From: a virus
Direction: 5' to 3' (one strand)
IMG/VR virus record: IMGVR_UViG_3300046507_000491
Span: 1-30,256 of that record
DNA: 30,256 nt
Positions 1 through 5,888 of this stretch are shown one piece after another. The position numbers and the translations under genes are program-made. Every line of letters begins with the position of its first letter. The stretch's first letter is position 1. The notes below the pieces were generated by a model, which had not been told where the DNA came from, did no database searches, and saw only the letters and a list, made by a program, of their open reading frames with translations.

Positions 1-1083
1 ATCACCTGGGCGGCAAACTCCGCATCGCAGACGCTGACGATCAAAGCGACGATCACGACTACGGTCGGAGCGTCGTATAACGTCATGCTGCACGCGGTCA
101 AGTATCTGTCCGCATCGGCGAGCGCTTCGGGCACGATCGCGGGCACGCTGTCGGGCGTCACGGGCGCATTCGCGGGCGCGGAGTCGATTTCCGGCGCCGC
201 TTCCGGTTCGCTCTCCGGCGCTGTCGGCGCATTTTCTGGCGCACAGTCGATTTCCGGCTCGCTCTCTGGCGCGCTGGCGGGCGTTGCCGGCGATTTCGCG
301 GCGTCTGAATCGTTCTCCGCGACGCTCGGCGGCTCGACGGTCGGCGTCACTGGCGCGTTCGCAGCGCAGGAGAGGTTTAGCGCGGCGCTCGGCGGCGCAT
401 TGGCGGGCGTCAGCGGCGCACTCTCGGCGGCAGAGTCGATTCCGGGCGCGTTCAGCGCGCAGCTCGGCGGTGTATCCGGCGCGATGTCGGGCGGCGAATC
501 GATTGCCGGTTCGCTGGCCGGATCGCTCGCGGGCGTCACCGGCTCTTTCGCTGGCGGCTCATACACCGGCATCGGCGGGGCGCTGTCTGGCGCGCTTGCT
601 GGTGTGACCGGTTCTTTCGCTGGCTCGATGACGATGCTGCCGACCGGCGCGCTTGCGGGCGCGCTTGCGGGCGCATCCGGTCAGCTATCCGGCGCGCTCG
701 GCATCGGCGGCGCTGTTTCTGGCGCGCTGGCGGGCGCGTCAGGCGCCTTCTCTGGCATCACCTATGCCAACCCATCGGGAGCGATGGCGGGGGCGCTGTC
801 GGGCGTTTCTGGCGCATTCTCGGCGCTCACCTTCTCTAACCCGTCTGGCACTCTCGCCGGCTCTCTTGCTGGCGTCTCCGCGCGCATTCTCGGCGTCGTC
901 ATTGACACGAGCACGCCGAACCCGATTCGCTTCGCGGTTCCGATGGAGCGCCGCATTGCCGCGGTCGATCGAGACTCGCGCCGAGCGCCCGTTTCTCGCG
1001 AGGCGCGCGCCGCGCGCGTGACGCCGGAATCGCGGCGCTTTGTCGTGCCGCCTGAAGTGCGCCGAATCACGGCCTCAACATAG
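1..1083 (+). CDS. Repeat-rich tail appendage/fibre protein (5' end missing)
   Basis: The frame is already open at base 1, so the gene starts upstream; the first internal ATG is at 85. The visible protein is about 360 residues. It opens with a short beta-rich stretch, continues with about 250 residues almost entirely of Gly, Ala, Ser and scattered hydrophobics in twelve tandem repeats, and ends in a charged tail rich in Arg with motifs such as RRFVVPPEVRR. Such VP-x-E-x-R tails are common at the ends of Burkholderia phage virion proteins (from memory). The position just before the adaptor and lysis genes fits a late tail protein. The exact role is inferred; host-range fibre or baseplate spike are both possible. 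It ends 8 bases before the next gene. Confidence 0.6.
   Translation: MTWAANSASQTLTIKATITTTVGASYNVMLHAVKYLSASASASGTIAGTLSGVTGAFAGAESISGAASGSLSGAVGAFSGAQSISGSLSGALAGVAGDFAASESFSATLGGSTVGVTGAFAAQERFSAALGGALAGVSGALSAAESIPGAFSAQLGGVSGAMSGGESIAGSLAGSLAGVTGSFAGGSYTGIGGALSGALAGVTGSFAGSMTMLPTGALAGALAGASGQLSGALGIGGAVSGALAGASGAFSGITYANPSGAMAGALSGVSGAFSALTFSNPSGTLAGSLAGVSARILGVVIDTSTPNPIRFAVPMERRIAAVDRDSRRAPVSREARAARVTPESRRFVVPPEVRRITAST
130..894 (+). repeat. Twelve tandem Gly/Ala/Ser repeats inside the tail protein
   Basis: Each unit is a 16-residue core of the form GxLxGxLxGVxGxFxG followed by a 5-7 residue linker (AESIS, SESFS, AAESIP, ITYANPS, LTFSNPS). The first units are 21 residues long and later ones 23. 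Every second residue tends to be small and the hydrophobic positions recur regularly, which suggests a solenoid or stacked beta/glycine-rich fibre. The DNA copies have diverged (GGCGCGCTGGCGGGCGT-like words recur), so this is an old expansion that could still change repeat number by slippage. Confidence 0.8.
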
Positions 1084-1091
1084 GGAATCAC

Positions 1092-1406
1092 ATGGCTTTT
1101 CTCAAACCGTTGCCGCCGAAAGCGCCGGCCGCAGTGCTCGACTATCAGATCGATTTTTCGGCTTGGCTCGCGAGCGGCGAAACGATTCAGGGCTCGCCCG
1201 ACGTAACCGCCGCGGCGGGCATCACCGTCAACCCGATAGGCAAGACAACGAGCGTGTCGGGCGGCGTCGTGACGTTCTGGCTCGGCGGCGGCGCATCGGG
1301 CGTCACGTATGACGTCACCGTGACCATCACGACAACCGCGCGCGTCGATAGCCGAACTATTCAAGTTTCGGTCGGCCCACGCCTCATTTTGGGGGTTTCT
1401 CAATGA
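1092..1406 (+). CDS. Probable phage fibre-tail adaptor protein
   Basis: A 104-residue protein. It begins with a Pro/Ala stretch (KPLPPKAPAAVLDYQIDF), then a beta-rich domain with WLASGETI, an ITV strand, a GG-x-V-TFWLGGGASG turn, a YDVTVTITTTARVDSRTI strand pair and a short tail. This W-x-SGETI ... GG-x-x-G-x-x-Y-x-V-T-x-x-I-x-T pattern is what I associate with small phage adaptor proteins that link fibres to the tail or virion. It starts 8 bases after the tail protein with GGGA upstream, and overlaps the Rz start by 4 bases (ATGA). The family assignment is from memory of the motif. Confidence 0.55.
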   Translation: MAFLKPLPPKAPAAVLDYQIDFSAWLASGETIQGSPDVTAAAGITVNPIGKTTSVSGGVVTFWLGGGASGVTYDVTVTITTTARVDSRTIQVSVGPRLILGVSQ

Positions 1407-1927
1407 TTGCCGCTCTCGCGCTCGCCTGGCGCTTCGTCGCCGATCACTGGCGCGCGGCGCTCGTCGCGCTCGCTGCCGCCGCGCTGTGTGCGCTCGGTTG
1501 GCACTTCGGCGCGGCGCACGTCTCCGCGCAATGGAACGCGGAAAAGGCGGCGACCGCGCAAGCGACATCGAAGGCGCTCGCCGCGGCGCTCGCCAATCAG
1601 CAAGCCGCCGAGTCGAAGGTAGCGGCGATCGAAACTCAATTCAACGCAGAGGTATCGCAGCATGCGAAAGATGCTCTTGATTATCGCGCTCGTCTCGCTT
1701 CCGGCGCTGAGCGCGTGTCAGTCCACGTCACCCGTTGCGCTTCCGCAAGCGAAAGCGCCGGCGCCGCCGTCAGCGCTGATGACTCCCCCGCCGTCGCGGA
1801 CCTCGCTCCAGCGGTTGCAGGCGGCCTTGCAGAAGTAGCCGGCGATGATCAGCGCGAGATCGACAAGCTTACGGCGTTGCAGGCGTATGTCCGCGAGATG
1901 CAGGCGCGCGGGTACATCGAGAAGTGA
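1403..1927 (+). CDS. Rz: Rz-like inner-membrane spanin
   Basis: A 174-residue protein with an N-terminal signal anchor (about residues 16-36, ALVALAAAALCALGWHFGA) followed by an Ala/Gln/Glu-rich helical stretch likely to form a coiled coil (about 45-100) and a C-terminal Asp/Lys region. With Rz1 it would span the periplasm and fuse inner and outer membranes in the last step of lysis of a Gram-negative host. The identification is supported by the embedded lipoprotein gene in another frame. No holin or endolysin is visible here; they may lie outside the window. Confidence 0.75.
   Translation: MIAALALAWRFVADHWRAALVALAAAALCALGWHFGAAHVSAQWNAEKAATAQATSKALAAALANQQAAESKVAAIETQFNAEVSQHAKDALDYRARLASGAERVSVHVTRCASASESAGAAVSADDSPAVADLAPAVAGGLAEVAGDDQREIDKLTALQAYVREMQARGYIEK
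1662..1838 (+). CDS. Rz1: Rz1-like outer-membrane lipoprotein spanin, embedded in Rz
   Basis: A 58-residue frame lying wholly inside the Rz gene in a different frame. It has a basic start (MRKM), a hydrophobic core, and a lipobox LSAC at residues 16-19, so Cys19 would be lipidated. The mature part is short and rich in proline (PKAPAPPSALMTPPPS is typical in spirit of Rz1), ending in a short helix. Known Rz1 proteins are small proline-rich lipoproteins often encoded inside Rz. A purine-rich AGAGG lies about 10 bases before the ATG. Confidence 0.85.
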   Translation: MRKMLLIIALVSLPALSACQSTSPVALPQAKAPAPPSALMTPPPSRTSLQRLQAALQK

Positions 1928-1942
1928 TTCGGCTATCACCTA

Positions 1943-1982
1943 GTACCATAGGATACTGGTAGCTACTGGTAACTTATGGTAC
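1943..1982. promoter_or_regulatory. Palindromic partition-site/operator upstream of parA
   Basis: A 40-base imperfect dyad: outer arms GTACCATA (1943-1950) and TATGGTAC (1975-1982), around a core palindrome GTAGCTAC. The inner 18 bases (1954-1971, TACTGGTAGCTACTGGTA) recur with one change just after the partner gene at 3056-3073. Further related words (TACTAGTA at 1990-1997, several GGTA half-sites) fill the gap up to parA. In type Ib partition systems the small ribbon-helix-helix partner binds repeats upstream of parA, which act as both operator and centromere. That role is inferred here from position and symmetry. Confidence 0.6.
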
Positions 1983-2042
1983 TGATGACTACTAGTATCA
2001 AATGGTATATGGTAGCTTCCGATACCAATTCGGGAGCCGCCA

Positions 2043-2735
2043 GTGCCGACAATCGTATTCATCAGCCCAAAAGGTGGCGTCGGGAAAACGACGTCATCGC
2101 TCACCCTCGGAACGCAGCTCGCCAAGCACGGCGCGGCGGTAACAATGATCGACGCAGACCCTAACCGGCCGCTGAAAAAGTGGGGGAGGGGAGGGCGTCG
2201 GCCTGAAAATCTCGAGATCGTGTCGGACGTCGACGAGGAATCGATTCTGGATGCGATCGACGGCGCGGCGTCTTCGACGCCGTTTGTAATCGTCGACCTC
2301 GAGGGAACGGCCGATAAAATCGCGCTCCTGGCGGTCAGTCAAGCCGACCTCGTGATAATCCCCATGCAGCCGTCCGAACTTGACGCAGATCAGGCGAGTA
2401 GGGCGCTCAAGGTTATTGCGCAGCAGGAACGTATGGCGCGCCGCTCCGTTCCTCGAGCCGTGCTCTTTACCCGCACAAATTCAGCGATCCGCACGCGCAC
2501 GATGACGCACATCGCAAACTCGTTACGCGAGGCGGGCGTTCCGATGTTTGACACCGAACTCAACGAGCGCGAGGCATTTCGCGGCATGTTCTCGTTTTCG
2601 GTACCGCTCGAGGCGCTCGAGCCTGCGGACGTCGCCAACGTTCCCAAGGCGATCGCCAACGCTGAGCGCTTCATGAACGAAGTGCTCGAGACTTTGCGGC
2701 GCAATGCCGTATCAGAAGAGCGGGGTGCTGCATGA
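2043..2735 (+). CDS. parA: ParA-family partition ATPase
   Basis: A 230-residue P-loop ATPase of the ParA/MinD family. It has a deviant Walker A box KGGVGKTT (10-17) with the signature lysine, an A' region MIDADPN (35-41), Walker B FVIVD (81-85) and the PMQPSELD stretch typical of small ParA proteins. There is no N-terminal HTH, so it belongs to the short type Ib class, which relies on a separate DNA-binding partner. The start is GTG with GGGAG 6 bases upstream. The stop overlaps the next ATG (ATGA), so the two are probably translationally coupled. It would segregate the plasmid prophage at cell division. Confidence 0.9.
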   Translation: MPTIVFISPKGGVGKTTSSLTLGTQLAKHGAAVTMIDADPNRPLKKWGRGGRRPENLEIVSDVDEESILDAIDGAASSTPFVIVDLEGTADKIALLAVSQADLVIIPMQPSELDADQASRALKVIAQQERMARRSVPRAVLFTRTNSAIRTRTMTHIANSLREAGVPMFDTELNEREAFRGMFSFSVPLEALEPADVANVPKAIANAERFMNEVLETLRRNAVSEERGAA

Positions 2736-3061
2736 TCGAGCGACACAACGCGTTCGCCGACCTCTCGCCGACGAATCTCGCTGATGAATTCAAGCCGAAA
2801 CCCTCGAGGCGCGAGGCGCCCTCGGTCGATCAAAAGGCGATCGATCAACTCTCGAGGGATCACGACTTTCCGAGCCGTCGAGCCGGGCAGGGTGCTCGAG
2901 CAAACAAGCGACGCAACGCAACAGGGCGCAATCAGCAGATCAACATCAAGACGACGGCCGACGCAATCGCACGCTTCTACGCGCTCGCCGACCGGAATGG
3001 TGTGCCGCTCGGCAAGGTGTTCGAGGATGGCTTGGCGGCGCTCGAGCGAGAGGGTTACTAG
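2732..3061 (+). CDS. Ribbon-helix-helix partition partner (ParG-like)
   Basis: A 109-residue protein. The first 70 residues are basic and probably flexible; the last 40 read as a beta strand (QINIKTT) followed by two helices (DAIARFYALADRNG, GKVFEDGLAALE), the order of a ribbon-helix-helix DNA-binding fold. Being coupled to parA and flanked on both sides by the same 18-base palindrome, it is most likely the centromere-binding protein and autorepressor of the par operon. Type Ib partners (ParG family) have this design, with a mobile basic arm and C-terminal RHH. The stop codon lies within the downstream copy of the palindrome. Confidence 0.7.
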   Translation: MIERHNAFADLSPTNLADEFKPKPSRREAPSVDQKAIDQLSRDHDFPSRRAGQGARANKRRNATGRNQQINIKTTADAIARFYALADRNGVPLGKVFEDGLAALEREGY

Positions 3062-3073
3062 TAGCTACTGGTA
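3056..3073. promoter_or_regulatory. Second copy of the partition-site palindrome
   Basis: TACTAGTAGCTACTGGTA, which differs at one base from 1954-1971 upstream of parA. It is nearly self-complementary around GTAGCTAC and overlaps the stop codon of the partner gene. Two matching sites bracketing a parA-RHH operon fit a centromere or a binding site that insulates par from rep. Confidence 0.6.
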
Positions 3074-3085
3074 CCATCTTCGTCC

Positions 3086-3094
3086 TGTGGATAG
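3086..3094 (+). promoter_or_regulatory. DnaA box (8 of 9 match)
   Basis: TGTGGATAG matches the DnaA consensus TGTGGATAA at 8 of 9 positions and sits directly before the first iteron. A DnaA box next to iterons is the usual layout of a Rep_3 plasmid origin. Confidence 0.55.
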
Positions 3095-3190
3095 AACCGG
3101 GCCGCTCCACCATAAACCGGGCCGCTCCACCAATTAACCGGGCGGCTCCACCAATAGAACCGGGCGGCTCCACCAATAGCGGGCCGCAAA
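3095..3190 (+). repeat. Iterons of the plasmid replication origin
   Basis: Direct repeats of AACCGGGCSGCTCCACCA begin at 3095, 3115, 3136 and 3158, spaced 20-22 bases, about two helical turns. A degenerate fifth copy (GCGGGCCGC) starts near 3179. The first two copies have GCCGC and the next two GCGGC. Iterons in front of a Rep_3 initiator gene are binding sites for the initiator, and they set copy number and incompatibility. Confidence 0.85.
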
Positions 3191-3219
3191 CCCTTATCGG
3201 GAAAGGCGCGGGCACCGTC

Positions 3220-3257
3220 TAAAACGATGTAAAACGGAAAAACGGTATTAAAACGGG
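3220..3257 (+). repeat. AT-rich short repeats, possible DNA unwinding element
   Basis: The word AAAACG occurs four times in about 38 bases (TAAAACGAT, TAAAACGG, AAAACGGTAT, TAAAACGGGG), standing out as AT-rich in GC-rich DNA between the iterons and repA. Such repeats beside iterons often form the melting region of the origin. Confidence 0.45.
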
Positions 3258-3263
3258 GCGCTT

Positions 3264-3299
3264 TTGGTGGTATTGTTATGTCTCCCACCAATAACCGGG
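3264..3299. promoter_or_regulatory. Inverted repeat before repA, likely Rep operator
   Basis: TTGGTGG (3264-3270) and CCACCAA (3285-3291) form a dyad. The right arm runs on as CCACCAATAACCGGG, nearly the sequence at an iteron junction. Rep_3 initiators commonly bind iterons as monomers and an inverted pair of iteron parts as dimers to repress their own gene; the arrangement here fits that. It also argues that repA starts at 3311 rather than at the ATG at 3278 inside the dyad. Confidence 0.55.
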
Positions 3300-3310
3300 A
3301 AGTCACACCA

Positions 3311-4075
3311 ATGCCCGCGAAGCGCTCTCTCACTGCAAAGCCGAATAGCCAAACGTCGATCGCCGACCGAAACGTGAACATGGCAAATGCGATCACGCGT
3401 TCAGCGCATGGCCTGAGCCTGCCAGAAAAGCGATTCATCGCGGCGGCGCTCGCAAAGACAGACAGCACTGACATGCGAGGCTTGCAGGATCAAACAATGT
3501 GGGTTGTGAGGCTCACGGCGATGGAATACGCCGAGACGTTCGAGGTCACGCTCGACACTGCATACGAGCAACTTCAGACCGGCGCCAAAGAGTTGCAGCA
3601 GCCGAAAATCGTCATGGAGCGCCCCGGAAAGCGCGGCAAGATGCAAAAAGTCGTCAGAAGTTGGACGATCACGAACACCTATGCGCCCGGCGAGGGGTAC
3701 GTTGAGGTTCGATGGCATCCCGACATCGTGCCGTTTCTGTTCGGCCTTCGGACGGAATTCACGACCTACAAACTCAAGCATGCAGCAGCGTTCCGTTCGA
3801 TCTATTCCTGGCGTCTTTTCGAGTGCCTTCGATCGTGGCAAGGCACTGGCCGATGGACGCCCACAATCGCCGAATTTCAGGATGCAACCGACGCGACGCC
3901 GACCGCGCGCGCAAACTTCAAGGAACTACGCTTGCGCGTGATCGAGCCGGCCGTGAAAGAGTTGCGCGAGAAAAACGGTCTGATCGTTAATTGGACTCCC
4001 GTCAAAGCGGGTCGCAAGGTAACTGCCTTGCGGTTCGAATTCGAACCCGATCCGCAAGGGGCGCTCGCATTTTGA
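3311..4075 (+). CDS. repA: Plasmid replication initiator, Rep_3 family
   Basis: About 254 residues, the usual size for Rep_3 initiators (two winged-helix domains). Family features include NAITRSAHGLSLPEKRFI near the N terminus, the AYEQLQTGAKEL helix, RSIYSWRLFECLRSW in the middle, and the second winged helix (FKELRLRVIEPAVKELRE ... VTALRFEFE). It would bind the iterons and recruit host DnaA and helicase for plasmid replication of the prophage. I prefer ATG 3311, with GGGAAG 8 bases upstream; an in-frame ATG at 3278 would add 11 residues but lies inside the operator-like dyad. Confidence 0.9.
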   Translation: MPAKRSLTAKPNSQTSIADRNVNMANAITRSAHGLSLPEKRFIAAALAKTDSTDMRGLQDQTMWVVRLTAMEYAETFEVTLDTAYEQLQTGAKELQQPKIVMERPGKRGKMQKVVRSWTITNTYAPGEGYVEVRWHPDIVPFLFGLRTEFTTYKLKHAAAFRSIYSWRLFECLRSWQGTGRWTPTIAEFQDATDATPTARANFKELRLRVIEPAVKELREKNGLIVNWTPVKAGRKVTALRFEFEPDPQGALAF

Positions 4076-4218
4076 GAAAAGACAAATACCAGCGATCCGC
4101 CTACGCACTGCGTCGCATGAGCCTCGCGGTCGATCGATTGATCGTCGCGCGCGAGCAAATCGACAAGGCGCGCGCCGCGAAATGGGTCGCAGTGTGGCGC
4201 GCGATTTCGATTCGATAA
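4072..4218 (+). CDS. Possible small basic protein coupled to repA
   Basis: A 48-residue frame starting at TTG that overlaps the repA stop (TTGA). It is basic and helical, with RRMSLAVDRLIVAREQIDKA in the centre. I do not recognise it. The overlap and helix-like composition suggest it may be translated, but there is no independent Shine-Dalgarno sequence. It runs to 11 bases before the end of the convergent DpdA-like gene; I see no terminator between them. Confidence 0.35.
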   Translation: MRKDKYQRSAYALRRMSLAVDRLIVAREQIDKARAAKWVAVWRAISIR

Positions 4219-4229
4219 TTGGCCTTATG

Positions 4230-4985
4230 TCAACCAGCGCACATTTCGAGCGAAAACTCGGCTTGTATCGGCGCGGCATCTCGGTTCCAGGTCATCGGCG
4301 ATTGATGCGCCTCGATGCGCTCACGCATGACGCGCGCCCGCGCCTCTTTGCTCGCCGGTGTGTACGGCCCTTTCCATTTGCTATCAATGCCGACGTTCTG
4401 CCCGATGTTCGTGCTGTCGGCGCTGGCAAACGGGAAGCGCGTGAACACGTCCGGGTTCAGCATGCGCAGACCGTGCAGTTTGCACAGCGGACGACCGCGC
4501 TCGTCGCAGACCGAATTCATCGCTTCGGCCATCCGCGCATACCATGCCGTCGTGCCGACGGTCGAGAACGCGCCTGAACTGCCGATGCATACACGCGGGA
4601 ACTGATCTGCAAGTCGCACAAGCCGCGCGACGCTTTCGTGCATGTGCCACACCGGAGCGCCGACGAACGGGCTGTGCGGCCATTCCTCGACCAGCGCGTC
4701 GTTCGCCGCCTCGTCGCCGTCGATGACGTCGGGGATCACCGCGAAGTCGAACGCCGGATAACGGCGCAACTCGTCGACCCATTCGTAAAACGGCGCCCAA
4801 TCCTTCACCGGATCGCCGCTCATCCACGCGGAGAACGCACCATTGTCGACGGCGAATGTCTGCGCGCACTCGATCGCGATGCCGAGTTGCCCGGGATGGC
4901 GGAACGACACGAACGCATGACCGCCTGAGATTGCTGCGACTGCCGCAGTCGCCGGCGTGATCGGCAAACCGTGATAGTGGATCAT
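4230..4985 (-). CDS. TGT/DpdA-like 7-deazaguanine transglycosylase
   Basis: A 251-residue protein with the motif order of the tRNA-guanine transglycosylase/DpdA barrel: VDNGAFSAW (46-54) in the place of TGT's DSGGFQ, FDFAVIPDVIDGD (79-91) in place of the substrate-specificity aspartate region, CIGSSGAF (133-140) for the GGLAVGE loop, KLHGLRM (169-175), and ASADST (187-192) where TGT has its nucleophilic aspartate. Phage DpdA proteins exchange guanine in DNA for preQ0 or a related base. It overlaps by 4 bases (ATGA) the gene for a VUT-family queuosine-precursor transporter, a partner that makes chemical sense. The start is fixed by that overlap. It is shorter than full-length TGT, and tRNA rather than DNA as substrate cannot be ruled out. 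Confidence 0.65.
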   Translation of the reverse strand: MIHYHGLPITPATAAVAAISGGHAFVSFRHPGQLGIAIECAQTFAVDNGAFSAWMSGDPVKDWAPFYEWVDELRRYPAFDFAVIPDVIDGDEAANDALVEEWPHSPFVGAPVWHMHESVARLVRLADQFPRVCIGSSGAFSTVGTTAWYARMAEAMNSVCDERGRPLCKLHGLRMLNPDVFTRFPFASADSTNIGQNVGIDSKWKGPYTPASKEARARVMRERIEAHQSPMTWNRDAAPIQAEFSLEMCAG

Positions 4986-5455
4986 GCGAGGCTCCGGCGC
5001 GTTGCTGCCATGCAAGCCGTAATGCCGATGACCTTGCTCGCAGTCATAATCGCGACGCTCGTCGGCGAAAGCATGCCGATCAGGTACAAGAACGCCGCGG
5101 AGTCGATCGGCGCGCTGATGACGCTCGACAGCGCGACGCGTTGCGCCATGCTGCGCTTGGTCGTCGTGTACACGAGCCAGTCGACCGCCTCGCTGACGAC
5201 GAACGCTGCAAGGCTTGCCGCCGCGATCGCCGGCGACGCCATGAAATACGAAATCACCGCTCCCGCGATCATCCACGCCATCACCGCGACGTCGCCGGCC
5301 GCGCGCTGCGCATAGTCGCGCAGCACGAAGATTGCGCCGACGGCAATGCTCATCGGGGGCCAAACGGCGCCGCCTGGCAGCATGACGACGCTCGTGTGCT
5401 CGAAGCCGAAATTGATCGCGACGATCGCCGCGAGATACGCCATGCATGCTTTCAT
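4982..5455 (-). CDS. VUT-family (YhhQ-like) queuosine precursor transporter
   Basis: A 157-residue multi-spanning membrane protein with about five hydrophobic segments. The family stretches are easy to see: WPPMSIAVGAIFVLRDYAQR (32-51), AVISYFMASPAIA, AFVVSEAVDWLVYTTTKR (84-101), and SSVISAPIDSAAFLYLIG. YhhQ/VUT proteins carry 7-cyano- or 7-aminomethyl-7-deazaguanine across the inner membrane. Coupled to the DpdA-like gene downstream (ATGA) and to an 88-residue protein upstream (TAATG), it would supply the base for DNA modification. The start is set by the TAATG overlap. Confidence 0.85.
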   Translation of the reverse strand: MKACMAYLAAIVAINFGFEHTSVVMLPGGAVWPPMSIAVGAIFVLRDYAQRAAGDVAVMAWMIAGAVISYFMASPAIAAASLAAFVVSEAVDWLVYTTTKRSMAQRVALSSVISAPIDSAAFLYLIGMLSPTSVAIMTASKVIGITACMAATRRSLA

Positions 5456-5721
5456 TAGAATCCCCGCCGAGTTTCGATGTCGACGCCGTGGTGATGCGCC
5501 TTCATGGTTTGCTTTCCGCCGAATCGCTGCGCGAAGTCATCAGCAATTTCTTCGTGATAGCCGGATTTGTGGAGCGCAGCCGCGGTGGTGATGTGCTCGA
5601 CGTGGATCATCTTGTCGGTTTCGATGACGAGCTCGTACGCGATCTGCGCGCCGTTCGCGGGACATGCCGCGATGAATTTGTGTCGATAAATGTTCAAACC
5701 TTCCCCCGCTGATTCAGCCAT
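5455..5721 (-). CDS. Unrecognised 88-residue protein beside the preQ0 transporter
   Basis: It contains ACPANGAQIAYELVIE (19-34), VEHI, GYHEEIADDF (54-63) and KAHHHGVDIETRRG (73-86). I do not recognise the family with confidence. The order C-P-x-x-G, V-E, H-E, then an RGG-like end faintly resembles QueF, the nitrile reductase that acts on preQ0, but the protein is too short for a full T-fold and the QueF aspartate position is not conserved. The His-rich tail could bind metal. It sits between a 64-residue protein (28-base overlap) and the transporter (TAATG), so it belongs to the same transcript. Confidence 0.6.
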   Translation of the reverse strand: MAESAGEGLNIYRHKFIAACPANGAQIAYELVIETDKMIHVEHITTAAALHKSGYHEEIADDFAQRFGGKQTMKAHHHGVDIETRRGF

Positions 5722-5888
5722 AGTTGCCGCGCGCGCTCCGCGAGCCGGAACGCGTTGCTAACCTGCTTTGCCGTCGGCCTGCCGCCGCCCGGAAAGCGAA
5801 ACGCCGGGTCTTTCATTGCGCCGGCCTCGCCGACTGCGCGCGCCGCGTAGTGCGCGAGCGCGACGGCGATGATTTCTGCGTCGGTCAT
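5694..5888 (-). CDS. Small hypothetical phage protein
   Basis: 64 residues: an N-terminal helix (TDAEIIAVALAHYAARAVGE) and a C-terminal helix after a Gly-rich turn (FRFPGGGRPTAKQVSNAF). No known family recognised. The start is fixed by a 4-base overlap (ATGA) with the gene upstream, and the end overlaps the next gene by 28 bases. Confidence 0.55.
   Translation of the reverse strand: MTDAEIIAVALAHYAARAVGEAGAMKDPAFRFPGGGRPTAKQVSNAFRLAERARQLWLNQRGKV

Noticed and set aside
2043-3061. parA and the RHH gene as a toxin-antitoxin pair
   Set aside because: The first gene is a P-loop ATPase with the ParA signature lysine, not a toxin, and the flanking palindromes fit partition.
3095-3190. Iteron array as a CRISPR
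   Set aside because: Units are about 18 bases with only 2-4 bases between them; there are no unique spacers or cas genes.
4986-5447. Extension of the DpdA-like frame upstream to give a 405-residue protein
   Set aside because: The extra 154 residues are Arg-rich and lie antisense-frame to the VUT transporter, whose own frame is clearly a membrane protein; the ATGA overlap at 4985 gives the natural start.
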